DNA of 5,000 nt from Desulfobacula sp. (lineage in GTDB: Bacteria; Desulfobacterota; Desulfobacteria; Desulfobacterales; Desulfobacteraceae). The notes under the pieces were generated by a model. That model was given only the letters and a program-made list of their open reading frames with translations. It did not search any database and was not told the DNA's origin. This document shows, one piece after another, positions 1-5,000 of this stretch (the stretch's first letter is position 1; each line of letters starts with the position of its first letter). Position numbers and translations under genes: made by a program. Where the stretch lies: NCBI GenBank assembly GCA_011390085.1, contig JAABTB010000198.1, positions 1-5,000 of the forward strand, given 5' to 3'.

Positions 1-168
1 TTTCGTTCCAATATGTGTGAAGAAGACTGCGCCCTGAAAAAAACCATGGAACAATGAAAACCCTTTATCAATTCATCAGGGTATATTATCAGCAGCGAAA
101 AGAAAAAAATTCCGGTCACGGTTTCCACTTCCCTTTTAATCGATAAGAAAGGGGATGTCATCGGCGGT
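1..168 (+). pseudogene. PAS-domain coding part of the sigma54 activator, interrupted by in-frame TGA
   Basis: This stretch is read in the same frame as the AAA+ module at 169-1161 and continues off the left edge. It encodes FRSNMCEEDCALKKTMEQ, then a TGA stop at 55-57, then KPFINSSGYIISSEKKKIPV and further residues ending in IDKKGDVIGG, running directly into VETFRD. Both sides of the stop match the C-terminal half of the PAS domain found in PAS-AAA+-Fis activators of sulfate reducers. These typically carry a CxxxC pair (here Cys codons at 16-18 and 28-30), then 'TGKPV', then 'IPVSxSTALLxDxxGxxxGGVETFRD'. The stop falls where relatives usually have Gly, so a single GGA-to-TGA change would explain it; no base is gained or lost. 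Alternatives are selenocysteine recoding or a sequencing error. The same-frame homology on both sides is what I see; that the gene is damaged is inference. Confidence 0.6.
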
Positions 169-1161
169 GTGGAAACCTTCAGGGACCACTCCCTTGTGGA
201 ACAACTCAGAAAAGAACTCACTACGGCCTTCAGGGTGGAAGACATCATCAGCAACAGTGACGCCATGAAAAAAATATTCAGCATTCTGCCCCAGGTGGCT
301 GACAGTGATTCCTCTGTTCTAATTGAAGGCGAGACCGGCACGGGGAAAGAACTCCTGGCAAGGGCCATTCACAATATGAGCCCGAGAAAAAACAAGCCTT
401 TCATCGCCATCAATTGCGGCGCCCTTCCCGACACTCTCCTGGAAAGCGAATTGTTCGGGTATAAAAAAGGGGCCTTCACCCATGCCGTAAAGGATAAGCC
501 CGGCAAGTTCAGCCTGGCCGACGGCGGCACCCTGTTGCTCGATGAAATCGGAGACACCAGCCCGGCCTTCCAGGTGAGCCTTCTTCGAGTGCTCCAGGAA
601 CATGAATTTACACCCCTGGGCGGCCTGGAAAAGGAAAAAACCAATGTCCGCATTATTGCCGCCACCAATACGGATCTCAGCAATCTTGTGGCCCGGCAGA
701 CTTTCCGGCAGGATCTCTACTACCGGATCAATGTGATCCGGATATTTCTGCCGCCCCTTCGCCAAAGAATGGAAGACATCCCCCTTCTTGTGGATCAGTT
801 TGTTCGAAAACTCAATATGCGCCAGGGAAAATCCATTCATGGGGTTGATGCCCCGGTTCTTCAGACGCTGATGTCCCAGAATTTTCCCGGAAATATCAGG
901 GAACTTGAAAACATCATCGAACATGCCTTTGTGCTCTGCTCTGAGGGACATATAAAAATAAACCATTTGCCGGGGTGGTTACTGCCGGATTCCGGTCCGG
1001 ATGACGACGGTAACAATGACCCTGTAAAGGCGGCACAGATCAAACGCATCAATGATGCCCTCTCCCGCCATAATTTCAGCCGGAGTGCTGCGGCAAAGGA
1101 TCTGGGTATCCATAAGAGTACCCTTTTCAGACAGATCAAAAAACTGGGAATGGCCCTTTAA
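169..1161 (+). CDS. Sigma54-dependent transcriptional activator (AAA+ and Fis-type HTH part)
   Basis: This is an enhancer-binding protein that would hydrolyse ATP to remodel sigma54-RNA polymerase at -24/-12 promoters. Numbering is from the GTG at 169, the first usable start after the upstream TGA. Residues 1-25 are the end of a PAS domain plus linker. The AAA+ domain spans about 28-265 with Walker A GETGTGKE (54-61), the sigma54-contact loop as GAFTHA (101-106) instead of GAFTGA, Walker B LLLDE (122-126), sensor I AATNTD (164-169), the arginine-finger region FRQDLYYRI (179-187) and sensor II GNIRELEN (241-248). A Fis-type helix-turn-helix lies at about 292-328. There is no receiver domain, so sensing would have fallen to the PAS domain. 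The GTG lacks a well-placed ribosome site (only an AGGGGA at 150-155, 13 bases away), and the real start is probably upstream of the window. If translated from 169 the product would be a sensor-less activator. Its likely target is the sigma54 promoter just downstream. Family assignment is firm; expression as an active protein is uncertain. Confidence 0.85.
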   Translation: METFRDHSLVEQLRKELTTAFRVEDIISNSDAMKKIFSILPQVADSDSSVLIEGETGTGKELLARAIHNMSPRKNKPFIAINCGALPDTLLESELFGYKKGAFTHAVKDKPGKFSLADGGTLLLDEIGDTSPAFQVSLLRVLQEHEFTPLGGLEKEKTNVRIIAATNTDLSNLVARQTFRQDLYYRINVIRIFLPPLRQRMEDIPLLVDQFVRKLNMRQGKSIHGVDAPVLQTLMSQNFPGNIRELENIIEHAFVLCSEGHIKINHLPGWLLPDSGPDDDGNNDPVKAAQIKRINDALSRHNFSRSAAAKDLGIHKSTLFRQIKKLGMAL

Positions 1162-1172
1162 AAAAAAGGGGC

Positions 1173-1216
1173 TGCAACAACTGCAATGGAAATGGTCTCA
1201 TTTTTGCAACACAGCA
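1173..1216 (+). promoter_or_regulatory. Possible activator-binding sites (TGCAACA repeats) for the sigma54 promoter
   Basis: TGCAACA occurs at 1173-1179 and again at 1205-1211, exactly 32 bases apart, about three helical turns. Each copy sits in a small dyad of the TGC...GCA type: TGCAACAACTGCA at 1173-1185 and TGCAACACAGCA at 1205-1216. Their centres lie about 155 and 125 bases upstream of the inferred transcription start near 1335, a usual distance for enhancers bound by sigma54 activators. The repeats and spacing are visible; binding by the upstream activator is inference. The motif is short and could occur by chance. Confidence 0.3.
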
Positions 1217-1308
1217 TCCCCCTTGCTTCATGGATTCTTTTTTCAGTTTCCTGTTAAAAGCCTTATGCTATAAAGGATCTGACTTCATCCGGATAAAAAT
1301 TTCAAGCC

Positions 1309-1324
1309 CGGCACATGCCTTGCA
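1309..1324 (+). promoter_or_regulatory. Sigma54 (-24/-12) promoter of the NifX-like gene
   Basis: The sequence CGGCAC-ATGCC-TTGCA matches the consensus TGGCAC-N5-TTGCA at all but the first base. The invariant GG (1310-1311) and GC (1322-1323) are separated by exactly ten bases, as sigma54 requires. Transcription would start about 12 bases past the GC, near 1335, giving a leader of roughly 23 bases that carries the GGAGG site of the next gene. It lies 148 bases after the end of a sigma54 activator gene, which supports the call. Confidence 0.75.
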
Positions 1325-1346
1325 GTATTTCTCTGTCAGACAATTC

Positions 1347-1351
1347 GGAGG
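1347..1351 (+). promoter_or_regulatory. Ribosome binding site fixing the TTG start of the NifX-like gene
   Basis: GGAGG lies six bases before the TTG at 1358. A full-strength Shine-Dalgarno site at ideal spacing justifies this rare start codon. The encoded N-terminus, MKIAVTIWG, is also where proteins of this family normally begin. Confidence 0.75.
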
Positions 1352-1357
1352 ATACCA

Positions 1358-1735
1358 TTGAAAATAGCCGTTACCATCTGGGGAAACCGTGTATCACCTG
1401 TTTTTGATGCTGCAAAAACCCTTTTAATTGCAGATGTCGAAAACAGGATGATCATAAAAAAAGAGTATATGTCCTTTGACTCCGGCTCGCCTGAAGGCTT
1501 GATCAAACTATTAAAAAAAATAAAAGCGTCTATCCTGATCTGCGGAGCCATATCCACCAGCCCTGCCGACCTCTTTGTTGAAAACGAGATCAAACTGATT
1601 TCCTTTGTGACCGGCAATGCCCTTGAATTTATCGAAACCTTTGCCCGAAAACAGGTCATTGAAAAATCCTATATGATGCCCGGATGCAGTAAACAATATT
1701 CCTGGCATCACAAATTCAAAAATTTCTCATCGTAG
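1358..1735 (+). CDS. NifX/NifB-family metal-cluster-binding protein (orange-protein-like)
   Basis: This is a 125-residue soluble protein of the dinitrogenase iron-molybdenum cofactor fold, a small ribonuclease-H-like domain that binds or carries Mo/Fe-type clusters. Family signs are the N-terminus MKIAVTIWGNRVSPVFDAAK (1-20) with the strand-turn-'SPVFD' pattern, then a strand-helix region, the ICGAIS motif (61-66) followed by a PA pair (69-70), and a helix ending near residue 100. The tail carries MPGC (107-110) and basic residues, as in many stand-alone members; the two cysteines are C62 and C110. Nitrogenase genes are absent, so the relevant relative is more likely the orange protein of Desulfovibrio, which binds a Mo-Cu-S cluster and is controlled by sigma54. 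The gene has its own sigma54 promoter and GGAGG site with a TTG start. Ligand and function are inferred; a general metal-chaperone role is the alternative. Confidence 0.87.
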   Translation: MKIAVTIWGNRVSPVFDAAKTLLIADVENRMIIKKEYMSFDSGSPEGLIKLLKKIKASILICGAISTSPADLFVENEIKLISFVTGNALEFIETFARKQVIEKSYMMPGCSKQYSWHHKFKNFSS

Positions 1736-1857
1736 GTGCCCTTTTCCATAATTTTAAAAATTTATTAAGACTTTTACTTTACAGCTTCTGCAGCAATTGC
1801 TAATCATGAATATTCAAAATTGTCGACCTATATGTTTAATATTATTCTGGTTTTGAT
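1736..1857 (+). other. AT-rich gap before the kinase gene, possible weak promoter
   Basis: This gap is AT-rich and shows no clear terminator for the NifX-like gene, so read-through into the kinase is possible. A weak housekeeping-type promoter can be proposed: TTTACA at 1778-1783 and AATCAT at 1802-1807, with an 18-base spacer. It would start transcripts near 1815. No Shine-Dalgarno sequence is visible just before the kinase ATG at 1858; the preceding bases are TTCTGGTTTTGAT. I see no coding potential here. Confidence 0.25.
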
Positions 1858-3771
1858 ATGGCCCCCACTTATGAAGAACTGATCCTCAGGATAAAAGATC
1901 TTGAAAAGCTCACCCAGAGAACAAAGGAGGCTTTTCAGATTACCCGGACCGCCAGAAGAAATTACAAACGGTTCCTTCAGTTTTTGCCCTATCCTGTGAT
2001 GGTCCGGGACCCGGCCGGACTTGTGACCTATCTCAATCCGGCATTTACAGACACCTTTGGCTGGGCCCTCAAAGAATTGAAGGGGAAAACAGGAGATCAG
2101 TATGTTCCAAAATCCCTTTCCGATGAATTGAAAAACAGGATAAAACTCCTGCCCATCAAAAAAAGCATTCTGCAATTTTATACCCAACGGCTGACAAAAG
2201 ACGGGAAGGTCCTGGACGTTTTGCTCCGGGTGGGTATTGAAAGAAGCAAGTCCAGCAACCCCGGCGGCATGATTATCGTTATCCGGGATGTGACCCTGGA
2301 AAAACGATTCAACCGGAACCGGGAGGCCATGACCCGCATCAGCCAGATGCTTCCCCAGTACCCGGATTTACGGAAACTTCTTTTTTTTATCAACACCGAG
2401 ATCAAAACCCTTCTGGAGACGGAAAGCGCCAATACCATCCTTCTGGATGAAGCCCAGAAGGAATTTTATTTTTTAAGTGCTGCCCATGATGACCCTGCAA
2501 TGCGGGAACGGATTGACAACACACGATTTTCCGTGGATGAACTCCTGTCGGGTCAGGTGGTCAAAACCGGCAAACCCCTTATTGTCAATGATCTTTCAAA
2601 AAATCAGGACCTGTACGAATCCAGGGACCGGAAAATCGGATATAAGGTTAAAAATGTCCTCCTGGTGCCCTTGCGCACCAAAGACCGGATTATCGGGATT
2701 CTGGCTGCCGACAATAAAAAAACAGGGGATTTTGATGACACCGATCTGGAGACAATGAATACTATTTCGGCAACCGTGGCTCTTTCCATAGAAAACGCCA
2801 GGGTATCCAGGGAGTTAAGAAAAGCCTATGAAGAAGTGAAGGGCTTGAACAGCGCAAAAGATAAAATGATCAGTCATTTGTCCCACGAACTGAAAACCCC
2901 TGTGGCGATCCTGTTAAGTTCGTTTAAAATCCTTTCGAAAAAAATGTCGGAAATACCTGAAGAAACCTGGAAACCGACCATGGACAGAATCAAAAGAAAC
3001 CTTGACCGCATTATCGGGATTGAGAATGAAGTCTATGATATTGTTGAAGAAAAAGAGGTCTTCCATCATCAGCTCTTTTCTCTCATCCTGGAACAATGCC
3101 GGGATGAATTTGAATCCCTGATTGCCGAAGAAACAGGTGAGCAAGGGGTGGTTACAAAAATCGGACGGAAAATCGATGAGATTTTCAATACACCCGATCT
3201 TGCCTTTGAAGATATTTTCCTCAGCCAATTTGTTGAAAAAAGAATTGAAGCCGTTAAACCCCATATTACCCGCCGGAATATCCATATGATCACCCGTCTG
3301 AAATCCTCTTCCCCTATCCGGATTCCTGCCGAACCCTTGAGAAAGACCGTGGATGGGCTGATTCGGAATGCTGTTGAAAACACACCCGATGGCGGAAAGA
3401 TAGAGGTCCTGGTCCATCAAAAGGGCAAAGGCATGCAATTCATCGTCAAAGATCATGGGATCGGACTGACTGAAGAGGCTCAGAAAAGAATTTTCGAAGG
3501 CTTTTTTTCCACCCGGGATATCATGAATTATTCTTCAAAACGGCCCTATGATTTTCATGCCGGTGGAAAAGGCGCTGATCTTCTGCGAATGAAAATATTT
3601 TCGGAAAGGTTTAATTTCAAAATTTCCATGACTTCCATGCGATGCCAAAGAATCCCGGACAACGCGGATGCCTGCCCCGGTTCCATAGAAGACTGCCGTA
3701 AAATACCTGGCCCTGAATGTAATGGGACGACCATTGTGACCTGTTTTTTTCCTTTTCCTGAAACGGCCTGA
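1858..3771 (+). CDS. PAS-GAF sensor histidine kinase with cysteine-rich C-terminus
   Basis: This is a cytoplasmic sensor kinase of 637 residues with no membrane segment or signal peptide. Residues 3-33 form a charged coiled coil (PTYEELILRIKDLEKLTQ). A PAS domain follows at about 34-148 (FLPYPVMVRDPAG, then VIRDVTLEK) and a GAF domain at about 160-315 (KTGKPLIVNDLS, VLLVPLRTKDRIIGILAADN). The dimerisation/phosphoacceptor domain has SHELKTP with His343. The ATPase domain shows an N-box RNAVEN (503-508), G1 DHGIGL (532-537) and a divergent G2 GGKGADLL (569-576) in place of GxGLGL. A segment of some 50 residues (about 398-450) separates the phosphoacceptor helices from the ATPase domain and is longer than usual. 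The C-terminus has five cysteines (596, 606, 613, 621, 629) before the final strand, possibly metal-binding. There is no receiver domain and no response regulator nearby. The ATG at 1858 is the only reasonable start, since TAA lies in frame at 1837, but it lacks a ribosome site. The signal is unknown. Confidence 0.95.
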   Translation: MAPTYEELILRIKDLEKLTQRTKEAFQITRTARRNYKRFLQFLPYPVMVRDPAGLVTYLNPAFTDTFGWALKELKGKTGDQYVPKSLSDELKNRIKLLPIKKSILQFYTQRLTKDGKVLDVLLRVGIERSKSSNPGGMIIVIRDVTLEKRFNRNREAMTRISQMLPQYPDLRKLLFFINTEIKTLLETESANTILLDEAQKEFYFLSAAHDDPAMRERIDNTRFSVDELLSGQVVKTGKPLIVNDLSKNQDLYESRDRKIGYKVKNVLLVPLRTKDRIIGILAADNKKTGDFDDTDLETMNTISATVALSIENARVSRELRKAYEEVKGLNSAKDKMISHLSHELKTPVAILLSSFKILSKKMSEIPEETWKPTMDRIKRNLDRIIGIENEVYDIVEEKEVFHHQLFSLILEQCRDEFESLIAEETGEQGVVTKIGRKIDEIFNTPDLAFEDIFLSQFVEKRIEAVKPHITRRNIHMITRLKSSSPIRIPAEPLRKTVDGLIRNAVENTPDGGKIEVLVHQKGKGMQFIVKDHGIGLTEEAQKRIFEGFFSTRDIMNYSSKRPYDFHAGGKGADLLRMKIFSERFNFKISMTSMRCQRIPDNADACPGSIEDCRKIPGPECNGTTIVTCFFPFPETA

Positions 3772-3819
3772 AAGAGAACAACACGCTTTTAAGCACGTGA
3801 ACCGCTCTGTCCATTTCGG

Positions 3820-4710
3820 TCAGGCTGACTTTTTCTTCCCTGTCATACCAAGGTAAATGGCCAGAAGCACTATCCCTACCCCGGCCCATCCGGTTATCCC
3901 CGTCTGCCTGTCAAAAAAGGCCACATCCCAGACAAAGGAAAGCGCCGGCTGCATGAGAAGAATCAACCCGGCATGGGAGGCCCTGACCTTGGGCAAAGAA
4001 TTGGAAATAACCACCCACGCTATGGTCTGGATGAACAAACCAAGACAGATCAGGGAGATCAGGGTTGAAAGATCCGGGATCATAAAAGAGGCCCCGGACA
4101 GATAAATTTCCCCGCCCAGAAATAGACTGCAGGACACAGATAAGAGCATAAGATAATAAAACAGGGAAAAATCGTCTTTATCAGACTGAATTTTTCTCAA
4201 CAGCAAAAGGAACATGCTGTAAAAGACAGCCGTGGCAAACCCGAGAAGAATCCCTGTGCGATATTGTGGGCTCAGTTTTTCAAAGTCCAGCCCGATAATC
4301 AGGAAAAGGCCGATAAAGGCCATGGGCAGGGATAAAACAAATTTCAGGCTGATTTTTTCCTTGAACACAAAAAACCCCACAACGGAAAGAACAAATACCT
4401 GGCAGTTGGCCAGCAGGGTGGCCAGCCCGGGCCCCACGTAATGAATGCTCAAATGCCAGGTCCAGAGGTCAAGTGCAAATAATAATCCGCACAGAAAAGC
4501 CAGAAGATTGTTTTTCAAAGACCTTTTTTTAAATTCTTTTCCGGCAAGGCCGGCACAGATCAGAAAAAAGCTGCCGAAACATACCCGATAGAAGGCGGAG
4601 ACGGTGGGCGGGACATGGGAAATTTTTACGAGTACGCTGGAAAAACTGATGATCACAGCACTGATGATGAGTAAAACAATGGGTCCTAAAACTTTCTCCC
4701 TGCCCGGCAT
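3820..4710 (-). CDS. EamA/DMT-superfamily permease
   Basis: This is a 296-residue inner-membrane transporter of the drug/metabolite superfamily. It has about ten hydrophobic helices in two repeated EamA halves (roughly 8-141 and 150-290). The first half has the usual opening SFSSVLVKI (22-30), then a YVGPGLATLLANCQVF stretch (91-106) and FKEKIS (116-121). The second half repeats the pattern with SHAGLILLMQPALSF (245-259), then GWAGVGIVLLAIYLG near the end, and stops after a basic tail GKKKSA. Length and layout are normal for the family and no break is seen. The ATG at 4710 is preceded by GGGAG and AAGGG on the minus strand. Substrates in this family range from amino acids to metabolites and cannot be read from sequence. 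It converges on the kinase gene with 48 bases between the stops, and seems to be a separate transcription unit. Confidence 0.95.
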   Translation of the reverse strand: MPGREKVLGPIVLLIISAVIISFSSVLVKISHVPPTVSAFYRVCFGSFFLICAGLAGKEFKKRSLKNNLLAFLCGLLFALDLWTWHLSIHYVGPGLATLLANCQVFVLSVVGFFVFKEKISLKFVLSLPMAFIGLFLIIGLDFEKLSPQYRTGILLGFATAVFYSMFLLLLRKIQSDKDDFSLFYYLMLLSVSCSLFLGGEIYLSGASFMIPDLSTLISLICLGLFIQTIAWVVISNSLPKVRASHAGLILLMQPALSFVWDVAFFDRQTGITGWAGVGIVLLAIYLGMTGKKKSA

Positions 4711-4724
4711 CTTTCCCTTCTCCC

Positions 4725-4753
4725 ATTATAAATGAAGGACGGTAATGGTTCAA
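4725..4753 (-). promoter_or_regulatory. Likely sigma70-type promoter of the permease gene
   Basis: On the minus strand TTGAAC (4748-4753) and a perfect TATAAT (4725-4730) are separated by 17 bases. Transcription would begin near 4718, leaving only about 7-8 bases before the ATG at 4710, enough for the AAGGG but not the GGGAG. A second, overlapping option is a perfect TTGACA at 4762-4767 with a poor -10, TACCGT, at 4739-4744. That one would give a leader of about 22 bases including both purine runs. Confidence 0.45.
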
Positions 4754-4878
4754 AGAAAGGCTGTCAAGAAAAAATGTCCAATTCTTTCGTGTTTGCATTT
4801 GAGGGGAAAAAAGATTAGATAAAAAATCATGCTGAAAAACCTTATTCAAACAGGATATCTGATGTCACCGGGGTGCCC

Positions 4879-5000
4879 ATGGAACCCGGTATCATCCACC
4901 ATATGGAAGTCATCCTCCTGATTAAATCAGACCCTCTCATGATAGAAGATGCCGAAGCGGATATGATCCAGGTCCCCATGCCCGAATGCCGAACCACCCT
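4879..5000 (+). CDS. Unrecognised protein, 5' part only, runs off the right edge
   Basis: The frame is open from 4819 to the window end; a TAG lies in frame at 4816-4818. Candidate starts are ATG 4879 (MEPGIIHHMEVILLIKSDPL...), GTG 4873 and ATG 4903. From about 4864 onward the codons look like those of neighbouring genes (many C-ending codons such as GTC, ACC, CCC, ATC), and the peptide is a balanced mix of hydrophobic and acidic residues, ending DMIQVPMPECRTT. No convincing ribosome site precedes any start, and I do not recognise the family. The gene could begin further upstream with a frame error, or the opposite strand, which is also open here for about 52 codons, could be the coding one. 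Confidence 0.35.
   Translation, partial: MEPGIIHHMEVILLIKSDPLMIEDAEADMIQVPMPECRTT

Noticed and set aside
55..94. SECIS element after the TGA
   Set aside because: The only stem found is five base pairs (60-64 with 78-82), close to the UGA, with an AT-rich loop lacking the apical G of bacterial SECIS hairpins. It was kept only as a minor alternative.
319..966. Long minus-strand open frame of 215 codons opposite the AAA+ domain
   Set aside because: It lies entirely antisense to a gene with a clear series of AAA+ motifs and shows no recognisable domain of its own.
1168..1222. Rho-independent terminator after the activator gene (GGGG...CCCC with internal TGCAA/TTGCA)
   Set aside because: The stem is interrupted by large bulges and is not followed by a run of T; an activator-site reading of the same bases is equally possible.
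1820..1851. Promoter TTGTCG-17-TATTCT just before the kinase gene
   Set aside because: Transcription would start at or inside the ATG at 1858, and both boxes are weak matches.
2914..3456. Minus-strand open frame of 180 codons opposite the kinase
   Set aside because: It is antisense to the phosphoacceptor and ATPase domains, whose motifs are unambiguous; it is a shadow of their codon use.
3772..3819. Bidirectional terminator between the kinase and the permease
   Set aside because: The hairpin-like CACGCTTTTAAGCACGTG at 3782-3799 is imperfect, has a tiny loop and no T-run on either side; the ACCG...CGGT pair after it is too weak.
4793..4821. Plus-strand promoter TTGCAT-17-TAGATA before the right-edge frame
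   Set aside because: Each box matches the consensus at only about half its positions in an AT-rich stretch, so it is not distinguishable from chance.
4529..4849. Minus-strand open frame overlapping the start of the permease
   Set aside because: Most of it is an out-of-frame reading of the permease's first 60 codons, and the rest covers the promoter region; no family features are seen.

Overview
The window looks like a chromosomal piece of an anaerobic sulfate-reducing deltaproteobacterium (Desulfobacterota, probably Desulfobacterales). This rests on family resemblance only: a PAS/AAA+/Fis sigma54 activator next to a NifX/orange-protein-like gene, a PAS-GAF histidine kinase beginning with a 'PTYEELxxRIKDLEK' coiled coil and ending in a cysteine-rich tail, moderate GC, and GGAGG-type ribosome binding sites. 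No rRNA, tRNA, insertion sequence, CRISPR array or phage gene was seen.

Layout. At the left edge (1-1161, +) is the 3' part of a sigma54-dependent activator gene. Its AAA+ and Fis-type DNA-binding domains are intact. The PAS-domain coding sequence upstream is interrupted by an in-frame TGA at 55-57, so either the gene is broken, the codon is recoded, or the base is an error. The 196-base gap that follows (1162-1357) holds a good sigma54 (-24/-12) promoter at 1309-1324, a possible pair of activator-binding repeats at 1173-1216, and a GGAGG site at 1347-1351. These precede a 125-residue NifX/NifB-type metal-cluster-binding protein (1358-1735, +) with a TTG start. After a 122-base AT-rich gap comes a 637-residue cytoplasmic PAS-GAF sensor histidine kinase (1858-3771, +). 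A convergent gene on the minus strand (3820-4710) encodes a ten-helix EamA/DMT-type permease. Upstream of it, 4711-4878 holds its likely promoter. An open, unrecognised plus-strand frame runs off the right edge from about 4879.

How the parts may work together. An activator, then a sigma54 promoter, then a NifX-like gene is the same logic as the orange-protein (ORP) locus of Desulfovibrio, where a PAS-containing sigma54 regulator controls genes for a Mo/Cu-cluster protein of this fold. The simplest reading is that the left-hand activator, if functional, drives the NifX-like gene and possibly the kinase by read-through. No receiver-domain protein is present, so the kinase has no visible partner here. 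The permease appears to be an unrelated, separately transcribed gene.
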